From positions 1 through 16,824 of the forward strand of contig JACQFO010000114.1 in the NCBI GenBank assembly GCA_016200025.1: a stretch of 16,824 nt of DNA, in the 5' to 3' direction. This DNA is from Nitrososphaerota archaeon. Lineage in GTDB: Archaea; Thermoproteota; Nitrososphaeria; Nitrososphaerales; Gagatemarchaeaceae. Both the position numbers and the translations under genes were made by a program. The notes beneath the pieces were generated by a model that was not told where the DNA came from, made no database searches, and worked only from the letters and a program-made list of their open reading frames with translations. Positions within the stretch are counted from its first letter, which is position 1; each line of letters opens with the position of its first letter. Positions 1-6,567 of the stretch are shown here, piece by piece.

Positions 1-139
1 AGATATCATCGTCGTTGTCGAGGCTGGTGAAGCCGCACCTCTCACACTTCGTGCCGTGGATGGTCGTTGCCTTCCCTCCTTGGCCAACGGTGCGCTCGTA
101 CTCCAACATCTGCCCCGCATGACATCTGTCGCAGATCAC
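1..139 (-). CDS. Zinc-ribbon protein, N-terminal part (runs off left edge)
   Basis: The first 46 codons of a minus-strand gene are present; the rest lies beyond the left edge. Two cysteine pairs, CDRC at residues 3-6 and CERC at residues 32-35, are spaced like a four-cysteine zinc ribbon with a Gly/Gln-rich linker, and a run of acidic residues follows. The start is taken as the GTG at 139-137 because a TATA-like box (163-168) sits about 26 bases upstream, which would give a leaderless mRNA. Such small zinc ribbons are common in archaea and may bind nucleic acid or protein. No specific function can be assigned from this fragment. Confidence 0.6.
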   Translation of the reverse strand, partial: MICDRCHAGQMLEYERTVGQGGKATTIHGTKCERCGFTSLDNDDDI

Positions 140-162
140 GCTTCCAAGGGGAAGGCGGGAGG

Positions 163-168
163 TATAAA
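163..168. promoter_or_regulatory. Shared TATA box between divergent genes
   Basis: TATAAA on the plus strand reads TTTATA on the minus strand. It lies about 26 bases from the GTG of the left-edge zinc-ribbon gene, fitting leaderless transcription. It also lies about 43 bases before the HIT-gene ATG at 209, which would give a leader of about 17 bases. One box could serve both directions, or a second weaker box may exist. Confidence 0.5.
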
Positions 169-208
169 GTTCGGCCGCGAGGCAAAGGTTTAGTGGGGAT
201 TGGGTGGG

Positions 209-679
209 ATGGATGCAAGCGAGAGAGGCATGAGGAAGATCGTCTTCAGTTCCCCCAGCGCCGGGCCAGAGCAGTGCGTCTTCTGCATGATAGTCTCTAG
301 GAAGGAGCCCTCGAGGATTGTCTATGAGGACGAGCGGTACATCGCGTTCCTTGACGCGTTTCCCTTTTCGCTGGGGCACACATTGGTATGCCCGAAGGCC
401 CACGGGGAGACCATCTGGGACATGGGCGAGCCGGAGATAGCAGAGCTCTTTCAGGTGGCCTCCAAGGTCTCGAAGGCCGTGGTGGCGGCCATGGGGGCGG
501 ACGGGTTCAGGTTCGTCCAGAACAACGGGGAGGCAGCCAACCAGGTCGTCGCGCACGTGCATGTCCACGTCATCCCAGTCCGGATGGAGGACAGAGGCAA
601 GTCCGCGGACAGGAGGCGCTTCTCCGTGGAAGAGATGGAGAAGGCAGCAAAGGCCATCCGCACCGAGATCGATTCTTAG
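209..679 (+). CDS. HIT-family nucleotide hydrolase/transferase
   Basis: This is a 156-residue histidine-triad protein of typical HIT length. The N-terminal zinc-binding pair CVFC (residues 23-26) is followed by the conserved stretch with FLDAFPFSLGHTLV and then the triad HVHVH at 116-120 running into IP; His118 is the expected nucleophile that forms the nucleotidyl intermediate. Family members cleave phosphoramidate, Ap4A-like or adenylylated substrates in the cytoplasm. The exact substrate cannot be read from sequence. The frame is open back to a TTG at 200, and another ATG is at 230. ATG 209 is chosen because TATAAA at 163-168 predicts a transcription start near 192, but ATG 230 remains possible. 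The gene converges on the CAP-domain gene with a 10-base gap. Confidence 0.9.
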   Translation: MDASERGMRKIVFSSPSAGPEQCVFCMIVSRKEPSRIVYEDERYIAFLDAFPFSLGHTLVCPKAHGETIWDMGEPEIAELFQVASKVSKAVVAAMGADGFRFVQNNGEAANQVVAHVHVHVIPVRMEDRGKSADRRRFSVEEMEKAAKAIRTEIDS

Positions 680-689
680 CGACTTTGGC

Positions 690-1814
690 TCAGTTTACGA
701 AGATGGAGATGGAAGTGATAGCCGACCCCGTGTCAGAACCAGTGATGAGATAGACAGTGTAGACACCGGCGCCGTAGTGCTGGATGAAATCGTGGAGGGA
801 AAAGGCGACCGAAACGTGAGTGGCGGTGAAGGTCCACACTTTGGCGTAGACGGTGATGCCGCTCTGGAAGGTGGGGCACACGAAGGAACACGGAGGCAGC
901 ACCCCTCCGGTTAGGTTGCCTGGGCCGTATTCGTGCGGGCCTGCGTTCAGTTGCGCGGGAGTCTCGGCGCCGGGAGTGAAGTCGTAGGTGACGTAGGCGG
1001 CCTTCGCGGATATCCCGGACTTCGACGGTGTCCCTGAAAGCGAGAACTCGTAGGAGCTGGAGACTGAGTAGGTGAGGTTGATGTAGTCGTTCTCGAAGTC
1101 CTCCACGAAGTAGACGCTGGTTCCGTTGTAGGCGATGCCGATGGAGACCTTGTTGTGGAGTGCGGTCAGTATGTTGACCCTGTGGCCGTCGTTGCAGCAA
1201 GCCTTGTCGTCGTACATCATGGAGTGCTCGAGGGTCTTTATCGCCAGCTCCACCGCGCTCGTTGTCGTGAATATCGAAGGGGAGTGGTAATCGAAGGCGA
1301 CGTTCTCGGCGACCGCGCCGTCTCCGCCGAGGAGGGAGTAACGCATGTAGGGGGCGAACCCCTGGGTGTCGAAGTGGCTGAAGTAGCCGTAACGGAGCAT
1401 CGAGACCGCGTGTTGCTGGCCCGCCTGGTTGAGGCTGAGCGAGACGGGATCCAGGCCGAAGTCCGCCCGGTCCTGGTTGACGAGGGAAAGGGCGTACTGT
1501 GCCAGGACGCCGTAGTTGGGAGGGTACGAGATCGTTGCGGAACCGTTCAGAATCAGGGGGGAGTAGAGCGTGTAGTTCAACGGAGGGGAAGGGTTCAGGC
1601 CCAGTAGTGCGGAGATCGAAGACGCGACCTGGGAGGCTGCCTCCTGGTCTCTTTTGATGGCCGCAGCGGGGTCGGGGTAGAGGAGGATTACGGCCGCCAG
1701 GAGAAGAATTGCAATTAGGAAGACGGCCAGAATAATGCGCGACTTGGGAGGAGGTTGAGGCAGAACGGGAGCTTCCTCCAAGGAGCTGAACTTCCTGCGC
1801 ACGCCAATCATCAT
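690..1814 (-). CDS. Membrane-anchored extracellular CAP/SCP-domain protein
   Basis: This 374-residue protein has a short cytoplasmic N-terminus, one hydrophobic helix at about 27-45, and a long outside part with several N-glycosylation-type Asn-X-Ser/Thr sites. Residues about 105-240 carry CAP (cysteine-rich secretory/PR-1) signatures: LVNQDRADFG, His135 in HAVSML followed by GYFSHFD, Glu170 in AENVAFD, and His211 in GHRVNIL before the strand ending YFVEDF. These are the expected cavity histidines and acid of the CAP fold. The C-terminal ~130 residues are beta-like, Ser/Thr/Gly-rich, and not assigned to a family. Some CAP proteins bind lipids or act as proteases, but the archaeal role is unknown; a cell-surface location is inferred. 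Two ATG codons are adjacent (1814 and 1811), with a TATA-like box 28 bases upstream. Confidence 0.85.
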   Translation of the reverse strand: MMIGVRRKFSSLEEAPVLPQPPPKSRIILAVFLIAILLLAAVILLYPDPAAAIKRDQEAASQVASSISALLGLNPSPPLNYTLYSPLILNGSATISYPPNYGVLAQYALSLVNQDRADFGLDPVSLSLNQAGQQHAVSMLRYGYFSHFDTQGFAPYMRYSLLGGDGAVAENVAFDYHSPSIFTTTSAVELAIKTLEHSMMYDDKACCNDGHRVNILTALHNKVSIGIAYNGTSVYFVEDFENDYINLTYSVSSSYEFSLSGTPSKSGISAKAAYVTYDFTPGAETPAQLNAGPHEYGPGNLTGGVLPPCSFVCPTFQSGITVYAKVWTFTATHVSVAFSLHDFIQHYGAGVYTVYLITGSDTGSAITSISIFVN

Positions 1815-1838
1815 TTCAGAAAACGAAGAGGCGGCCCG

Positions 1839-1845
1839 ATAATAA
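1839..1845 (-). promoter_or_regulatory. TATA-like box of the CAP-domain gene
   Basis: On the minus strand this reads TTATTAT, centred about 28 bases before the first ATG at 1814. That predicts transcription starting at or a few bases before the start codon. Confidence 0.45.
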
Positions 1846-1936
1846 GGGAATCATGGGCGTCCAGCGTTCAAAAAGGCGGGTTCAAGTCCACCCCTTGGCT
1901 GCGCAGGGAGAGCCTGGGACAGATGTGGTTTGGGGA

Positions 1937-2584
1937 CTAGGCAGCAAGGTCTTCGGGGTTTGCCTCGGCGATGACCCCCGCCGGAATTTCGGGGAAGCTG
2001 TCCTTCATCCGCTGTTCGGCGACCGCGGCCGCTTCCTCGAGGACCTTCTGCGCGTCTTCGTTGGCGGCGCCGAAGTTGAGGAAGAGGCCTCCTGTGGTCC
2101 CCGCATCGATGAGAACGCTGCTCAGAAGACCCGAGATTTCACCAATCTCCTTGTCGGCCTCTGGGAGGGCGGTCCTGAGACTCTCTTTCATGCTCCTGAT
2201 TACAGAGACAGCAGGGGCCAGCGTGGCTGCGATCTCGCCAAGGTCAGTGATCGTTCCCAGTCTGAGCGAAATCTGTTCGAGAGCGAGTTGGGCCTGAGTG
2301 ACGACCTTGCCAATCTTCCTTACCTCGGTGAGCTCGTTGGCGTAGACGGCGGCGTGCTGGCTGTCGTGCTTCGCGAGCGAGGTGACGACGCCCCTGAAGA
2401 TGGTGGCGTCGCGCTGCTTGATTCTGTTGACTGTTCCGTCGAGTTGAGAGATAAGGACGCGGATCTGCCTGTTGGCCTGGTCGATCTGGGGTTTGAGCGG
2501 GGTGGGAGCCTTGACGCTTTCCCGGATCCGTTCGATAAGGCCCGGGCCCCTGTCCTCAGCTTCCCACTTGTTAGCAAAACCCAT
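1937..2584 (-). CDS. cdvB: ESCRT-III-like cell-division protein, CdvB paralog
   Basis: This 215-residue, strongly helical and charged protein has the look of archaeal Snf7/ESCRT-III (CdvB) proteins. An N-terminal segment with LKPQIDQANRQI leads into a long helical hairpin containing LDGTVNRIKQRDATIF and YANELTEVRKIG; a helix follows with LGEIAATLAPAVSVI and a later one with EIGEISGLLSSVLIDAG. The C-terminal amphipathic helix contains VAEQRMKDSFPEIP, a position where ESCRT-III proteins can carry MIT-interacting motifs. CdvB polymers remodel membrane at the division site with CdvA and the ATPase CdvC/Vps4. No winged-helix tail or cdvA/cdvC neighbour is visible, so this looks like a stand-alone paralog (CdvB1/B2/B3 type). 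ATG 2584 follows a GATATA box by about 31 bases. Confidence 0.85.
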   Translation of the reverse strand: MGFANKWEAEDRGPGLIERIRESVKAPTPLKPQIDQANRQIRVLISQLDGTVNRIKQRDATIFRGVVTSLAKHDSQHAAVYANELTEVRKIGKVVTQAQLALEQISLRLGTITDLGEIAATLAPAVSVIRSMKESLRTALPEADKEIGEISGLLSSVLIDAGTTGGLFLNFGAANEDAQKVLEEAAAVAEQRMKDSFPEIPAGVIAEANPEDLAA

Positions 2585-2612
2585 GATGGACCATGGTTTG
2601 CCCTGCCAGTGG

Positions 2613-2618
2613 TATATC
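2613..2618 (-). promoter_or_regulatory. TATA-like box of cdvB
   Basis: GATATA on the minus strand is centred about 31 bases before the cdvB ATG, leaving a leader of only about five bases. Confidence 0.45.
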
Positions 2619-2775
2619 CCTCGGGCTCTAATCCTGATGCCAGTTTGAGCAAAATATTTTGACGCAAGGCTCTTCGCCCGAAAATGTCAGCCGATGGCTG
2701 GGCCCTCGCGACGCGGCTTGCAACGCTTTTCAACGCCGGGCGCGGGCGAGGGCTGTGAAAGTCCAGGGAGACGAC

Positions 2776-2922
2776 ATGAGATGCCCGAACTGCAAGAGGT
2801 TTGAGCTCAGGGAGTCGGGCGAAGGGGTCAGTTGCAGGATCTGTGGTTACGCGCTTTCTCCAGGCGAGGCGGACAAGTTCAGGCTGTTCAGACTGCTCAA
2901 GGATGAAGCGAGACGCAAGTGA
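2776..2922 (+). CDS. Small zinc-ribbon protein (48 aa)
   Basis: The protein has two CxxC knuckles, CPNC at residues 3-6 and CRIC at 20-23, separated by a polar linker, and ends in a basic amphipathic helix (DKFRLFRLLKDEARRK). This arrangement fits a one-domain zinc ribbon that may contact nucleic acid or ribonucleoprotein; no specific family is recognised. The ATG at 2776 is preceded by AGGGAG (2765-2770) at a good ribosome-binding distance. The same frame is open to a GTG at 2755, which has a weak T-rich box 26 bases upstream and would add seven residues. The gene converges on the methyltransferase gene 14 bases away. Confidence 0.65.
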   Translation: MRCPNCKRFELRESGEGVSCRICGYALSPGEADKFRLFRLLKDEARRK

Positions 2923-2936
2923 CGGCAGGACATCCT

Positions 2937-3590
2937 TCAGTGATTCTGGGCCTCGGGCGTTGCGAATACAAAGACTGACCAGATTCGTCCCGCTTTGGAG
3001 TCGGAGAGGAGGGTGAAGCCCTTCGCTTTCAGCCTGCCGAGGATCTTGCTCGTCGGGTGGATGAAGAAGCGGAAGGACCCTCTGCGGACGAAGATCTTCT
3101 GGAGGGGGAGGAAGGGCTTCAGGAATTTCGTAAGTGCGCGCCGGTCGTCTGGTATCGCAATCCCGTAGTACTTTGTTGCCGCACCGCTCGAATTCTCCAG
3201 GAGCGCGTCGAGGTCGGGGTAGCAGCAGAGCACGGTGTCGAGGACCACGATGTCCACATTCTTCAGCGGCATCATCGCCCAGTCGCCCAACTCAAACGTA
3301 GAGGACGAAGCGTAGCCGGCCTCGGCCGCGAGTGCCTTTGCCATCTTGATCATGCTGGGTGAGAGGTCCACTCCAGTCGCCGAGGCTGCGCCTTCCTTTA
3401 GGAACTCGAGGGTAAGGGCACCGACGCCGCACCCTAGCTCGAGGGTCGTAGCTCCTGGGAGCCCCTTTGCCTTCAAAGTGGAAATGAGGACCCTTGACGT
3501 GACGCCGAGGCCCTTCTTGCGGTAGTCTTCGAGCATCCGTCCGCTCTCTTCGTCGAAGCAACAGGAGATTCCATTAGTGTCGGGGGCCAC
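2937..3590 (-). CDS. Class I SAM-dependent methyltransferase
   Basis: This is a 217-residue Rossmann-fold methyltransferase. Motif I is LELGCGVGAL at 50-59, the acidic residue after beta-2 is Asp75 in GVDLS, motif III-like ELGDW is at 100-104, and a motif with LCCYPDLDALL lies at about 121-131. The N-terminal FDEESGRMLEDYRKKGLG region together with the CCYPD motif resembles a methyltransferase group related to Mg-protoporphyrin O-methyltransferase (BchM-like). No tetrapyrrole genes are nearby, so the substrate is not inferred. The start is GTG 3590-3588, chosen over internal codons because a TTAATT box is centred 26-27 bases upstream. It is divergent from the small membrane-protein gene that follows. 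Confidence 0.85.
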   Translation of the reverse strand: MAPDTNGISCCFDEESGRMLEDYRKKGLGVTSRVLISTLKAKGLPGATTLELGCGVGALTLEFLKEGAASATGVDLSPSMIKMAKALAAEAGYASSSTFELGDWAMMPLKNVDIVVLDTVLCCYPDLDALLENSSGAATKYYGIAIPDDRRALTKFLKPFLPLQKIFVRRGSFRFFIHPTSKILGRLKAKGFTLLSDSKAGRIWSVFVFATPEAQNH

Positions 3591-3613
3591 GAGGCTCAGA
3601 AGGGGGCTGGCCC

Positions 3614-3619
3614 AATTAA
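3614..3619 (-). promoter_or_regulatory. TATA-like box of the methyltransferase gene
   Basis: TTAATT on the minus strand is 26-27 bases before the GTG start at 3590. The surrounding minus-strand 13-mer GAACCGTTAATTG differs by one base from the hyuA promoter at the same relative position. Confidence 0.5.
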
Positions 3620-3642
3620 CGGTTCCTCAGGCTGGTGGACCG

Positions 3643-3648
3643 TTTATT
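3643..3648 (+). promoter_or_regulatory. TATA box of the 70-aa membrane protein gene
   Basis: TTTATT is centred 27-28 bases before the in-frame GTG at 3673. This decides that start over the longer open frame beginning upstream at 3577. Confidence 0.5.
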
Positions 3649-3672
3649 TCCAGGCTTCCCAGGGTCAGGGTC

Positions 3673-3885
3673 GTGTCTGTGAGGGTCAACTCAGTGTCAA
3701 GGACTGCCGCGATCCTGATCATGGCGATCGGGGCCTTCATGCTGCTCGGCGGATTGGCTACGAATACGGTGGCGAATACCGTGGCCGGCGTCGCATTCGC
3801 AGCCCTTGGGGTCGCCCTATACGTACTGCTTTCGAAGTTCTCCGGAAAGGGGCAACGGGAAATTCGGGAAGCTGGGAAAGACTAG
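3673..3885 (+). CDS. Small two-helix membrane protein (70 aa)
   Basis: The product is about 70 residues with two predicted membrane helices separated by a short polar turn (LATNTVANTVA) and a basic/acidic tail (KFSGKGQREIREAGKD). The frame is open from 3577, but the upstream part reads as basic, low-quality coding and overlaps the methyltransferase start. GTG 3673, with TTTATT 27-28 bases upstream, gives a clean leaderless mRNA. The last four bases overlap the 3' end of the convergent membrane-protein gene. No family is recognised. Confidence 0.6.
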   Translation: MSVRVNSVSRTAAILIMAIGAFMLLGGLATNTVANTVAGVAFAALGVALYVLLSKFSGKGQREIREAGKD

Positions 3886-4442
3886 GAGACCGGGGGCTGC
3901 ACCGACTTGAACCTGGCCTTCAGGTTCTTCTCCCAGATTCTCGCGGAGGCGAACCCGCCGAGGACCCCGCTCAGAATCCCCCAGACTACAATGGGGGCGT
4001 AGACGTAGGAGAGGAGCTTTGTGTATGAGTAGGCTGAGAGGTCGACGCCGGGGTTGAGGTTCAAAGCGAGGAAGAGGTACGTGATGCCGACGCCCAGCAC
4101 AGTGCTTGCGAGGCCCATGGCAGCCATGAGGCGCTTCGCGCTGACGATTTCGCCGGCCCTGACCTTCAGAACGGTCCCGAAGACGTCGACGAGGATGCCG
4201 AAGGAGGCCGCGAAGATGAGGTCGAACGGGAAGAAGCTGACCTTGACCGCGGATTGGAGGGTGCCGTTCACAACCCCGGTGAGGGTGGCGCCTCCCCTCC
4301 CAAGGATGAGAAAACTCAGGGCCAGAATCGGCACTTCGATGATGATTAGGTAGTCGGTCACCGGGAATGTGAAGGGCGCTTTCACGGCTGCTATGGCGAC
4401 GCCCAGCAGGGTCGCTGTAATCAGTTTCCGATTCTCAACCAA
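3882..4442 (-). CDS. Multi-pass membrane protein, possibly an ECF-type S component
   Basis: This 186-residue protein has about five hydrophobic helices (roughly 5-25, 33-52, 70-93, 103-126, 143-166) with short loops and a basic cytoplasmic tail. Its length, helix number, and a glycine-rich loop (LGRGGATLTGVVNG) are reminiscent of substrate-capture S components of energy-coupling-factor vitamin transporters; this is a resemblance, not a demonstrated match. It is divergently paired with a BtuF-like binding-protein gene across a short region, which would fit a joint vitamin- or metal-uptake role. No ATPase or T component is in the window. The start is a TTG at 4442, about 30 bases from the shared A/T-rich box at 4468-4476. 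Other possible identities include an unrelated conserved membrane protein. Confidence 0.6.
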   Translation of the reverse strand: MVENRKLITATLLGVAIAAVKAPFTFPVTDYLIIIEVPILALSFLILGRGGATLTGVVNGTLQSAVKVSFFPFDLIFAASFGILVDVFGTVLKVRAGEIVSAKRLMAAMGLASTVLGVGITYLFLALNLNPGVDLSAYSYTKLLSYVYAPIVVWGILSGVLGGFASARIWEKNLKARFKSVQPPVS

Positions 4443-4467
4443 GGCAGGATTTGAGGTTCAGGTGGAG

Positions 4468-4476
4468 AATATTTAA
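4468..4476. promoter_or_regulatory. Bidirectional TATA-like element
   Basis: AATATTTAA lies about 30 bases before the minus-strand TTG at 4442. On the plus strand it would start transcription near 4498, supporting a downstream start for the BtuF-like gene rather than the ATG at 4451, which lies upstream of the box. Confidence 0.5.
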
Positions 4477-4543
4477 CGTTAGTTATTCTACAGGTGTCTT
4501 CGAACAGAAAGCATATCGAGTAAGCAAGACTGGGAGTAAGGCG

Positions 4544-5380
4544 TTGGTAAGCCTGTTCAGTGAGGTCCTCGGACTGGAGGTGAAGCTTCCTGACAGGCCG
4601 AAGAGGATCGTCAGCTTCAGCCCCGCCGCCACCGAGACCCTGTTCATGCTGGGCCTTGGAGATGATGTGGTTGGGGTGAGTGCCTTCTGCGCGAGGCCTC
4701 CCGAGGCTAAGACCAAGAGGCGGGTGGGAAGCTACAACACTGTCAGGAGGGAAGTCCTAGACGATTTGGCGCCCGACCTGGTCTTGACCGTTACAGGATA
4801 CCAGCGCGAGTTCGCAGTCGAGTTGTCTAAGAAGTACCCGGTGTATCCCCTTGAACTGCCGTTGACGGTCGCTGGGATCGTCGACTTCGTGGTCAAGGTG
4901 GGGCTCGTCGCTGGCGCACAGGAGGCAGCCAGGGAGCTCGGCAGCGCGCTCCTCGGCCTGGTCGCCAGGGTCTCAAAAGTGAAGAAGGCAACAGCCTATG
5001 TGGAGATCGACCTCGGCGGTCCGGTCACCTTCGGGGCCCACAGCTACATTACAGACGCGATACGGCTGGTGGGCTGCTCGAGCCTTTACGAAAACGAGAG
5101 GGTGGAGTGGCTGAAGCCGAATCTGGAATCCGTGGGCGTATGGGATCCGGACGTGATAATCTACGAGCCGAAGATGTACACGAAGTTTGGCAGCGAAGAC
5201 CTGCGAGAGCTCGTCAGGGCGAGGAAGTGGGAGGGCCTCAGGGCCGTGAGAGAGGGCAGAACCTTCGTGACGCCTGGCCCACTTGACTTTCTCGCCCATC
5301 ACGGACCCTCCTTCGTAACCGAGGCCCTTCCGTGGCTTGAGCGGAGCTTGGGGGCAGCAGGGCGGTCCCAAGGTACCTAG
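4544..5380 (+). CDS. BtuF-like metal-chelate/cobalamin-binding protein without signal peptide
   Basis: This is a roughly 278-residue class III binding protein of the BtuF/FhuD/TroA type. The opening RPKRIVSFSPAATETLFML is the family hallmark, followed by GVSAFC, a region with DLAPDLVLTV, a long connecting helix around VDFVVKVGLVAG, a second lobe with DAIRLVG and DPDVIIYEP, and the closing AVREGRTFVTPG. Normally such proteins deliver cobalamin or iron chelates to an ABC importer from outside the cell. The frame is open from ATG 4451, but that part precedes the likely promoter. TTG 4544 has GGGAG (4532-4536) at 7 bases and begins just before the conserved domain. Neither start gives a signal peptide or lipobox. 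The function may therefore be cytoplasmic binding or trafficking. Confidence 0.8.
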   Translation: MVSLFSEVLGLEVKLPDRPKRIVSFSPAATETLFMLGLGDDVVGVSAFCARPPEAKTKRRVGSYNTVRREVLDDLAPDLVLTVTGYQREFAVELSKKYPVYPLELPLTVAGIVDFVVKVGLVAGAQEAARELGSALLGLVARVSKVKKATAYVEIDLGGPVTFGAHSYITDAIRLVGCSSLYENERVEWLKPNLESVGVWDPDVIIYEPKMYTKFGSEDLRELVRARKWEGLRAVREGRTFVTPGPLDFLAHHGPSFVTEALPWLERSLGAAGRSQGT

Positions 5381-5398
5381 GCCCGCAGACGGAAAGTC

Positions 5399-5405
5399 TT
5401 CTTAT
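5399..5405 (+). promoter_or_regulatory. TATA-like box of the sarcosine oxidase-like gene
   Basis: TTCTTAT is centred 26 bases before the GTG at 5428, supporting that start and a leaderless mRNA separate from the upstream binding-protein gene. Confidence 0.4.
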
Positions 5406-5427
5406 CTTGCAGGAGGCGCGCCTGTCC

Positions 5428-6567
5428 GTGCGCCGCTGCGACGCCCTGGTCATTGGATGTGGAGTGATGGGCTCCTCGGTGAGCTACAACCTCGCTTCGC
5501 GGGGGCTGAGGGTCGTGAACGTCGAGCGCTTCAGGGTCAACCACGAGCTGGGTTCTTCGCACGGGAGGACCCGGATAATCAGACTGGCCTACTACGAAGA
5601 TGAACGCTATGTCCCCATGCTCAGGCGGGCCTTCGAAGCTTGGAGAGAGGTCGAGAGGAAATCAGGCGCGCAACTCCTCAGGATGACCGGGGGTCTGATG
5701 ATGGGGCGGGAGGAAGGCGAACTCGTGGGAGGGGTGCTCAGGACAGCCAGGGCCCACGGGCTCGAGCATCATGTCCTCTCTGCGCGCGAAGCGGAAGAAA
5801 GGTTCGAGGCGTTTACGCTTTCGGAGGAGTTCGTGGCGGTCCACGAGGAGAGTGCGGGGATGCTGTTCGCGGAGGAGTCGGTGCGGGCCTTCGTGGGGCT
5901 GGCAAGGGAGGCGGGATGCGATTTCGTGCAGTCGGCGCAGGTGACGGGATGGAAGGCAGGTCCGGAGGGGGTCGAGGTGGAAGCAGGAGGGGAGAGGTTC
6001 CTCGCGGACAGGGTCGTCTCCTGCGCCGGGCCCTGGACCGGGCAGCTCTTCCCCGGGGTCCTGCCGCTGAAGTGCGAGAGGCAGGTGCCCCTGTGGTTTT
6101 CGTCGCTGGGAGACGGCGCCTTCGGGCCTGATAGGATGCCTGTCTTCATAATGGAGGAGGAGCCTGGAAGATTCTTCTATGGACTGCCCGAAGTCGGGCA
6201 CGGAGTGAAGGTCGCGCGGACGCATGAAGGCGACATTGTCGAGCCTGACAGGGTGAACAGGGAAGTGGCGAGTGAGGATACAGCCCCGGTCGAGGCCTTC
6301 GTGGCGAGGAGGCTGAAGAAGTTGGGCAGGGAACCCATCGCGTCGACGACCTGTCTCTATTCCAACACGCCAGATTTTAACTTCGCGATTGGACCCCATC
6401 CAAAGGAGGGGCGGGTGCTGGTGGTGAGCGCCTGCTCAGGCCACGGATTCAAGTTCGCCAGCGTGATCGGGGAGATCGTCTCTGATATGGTCACCGGCAA
6501 GAAGAACGAGTTCGACGTGTCGTGGCTGGGGCCGGAGAGGTTCAACCAGAAACCAAATCCGGGCTGA
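5428..6567 (+). CDS. Sarcosine oxidase-like FAD-dependent amine oxidase (SolA/MSOX family)
   Basis: This 379-residue flavoenzyme has an N-terminal dinucleotide fold (VIGCGVMGSSVSYNLASRG, residues 8-26) and then GSSHGRTRIIRLAYYEDERY, which matches the FAD-contacting segment of monomeric sarcosine oxidase and N-methyltryptophan oxidase. The C-terminal CLYSNTPDFNFAIGPHP motif includes Cys309, at the position where family members attach FAD covalently, followed by the SACSGHGFKFA flavin-binding segment. Known reactions are oxidative demethylation of N-methyl amino acids to the amine, formaldehyde and H2O2; the substrate here is inferred. GTG 5428 is preferred over TTG 5407 because of the TATA-like box 26 bases upstream. 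The 3' end overlaps the convergent membrane-protein gene of the hyu operon by 26 bases. Confidence 0.87.
   Translation: MRRCDALVIGCGVMGSSVSYNLASRGLRVVNVERFRVNHELGSSHGRTRIIRLAYYEDERYVPMLRRAFEAWREVERKSGAQLLRMTGGLMMGREEGELVGGVLRTARAHGLEHHVLSAREAEERFEAFTLSEEFVAVHEESAGMLFAEESVRAFVGLAREAGCDFVQSAQVTGWKAGPEGVEVEAGGERFLADRVVSCAGPWTGQLFPGVLPLKCERQVPLWFSSLGDGAFGPDRMPVFIMEEEPGRFFYGLPEVGHGVKVARTHEGDIVEPDRVNREVASEDTAPVEAFVARRLKKLGREPIASTTCLYSNTPDFNFAIGPHPKEGRVLVVSACSGHGFKFASVIGEIVSDMVTGKKNEFDVSWLGPERFNQKPNPG

Noticed and set aside
1868..1892. tRNA T-arm-like GGGTTCAAGTCC downstream of the CAP promoter
   Set aside because: The would-be stem pairs only partly, and no D-arm, anticodon arm or acceptor stem can be found around it on either strand.
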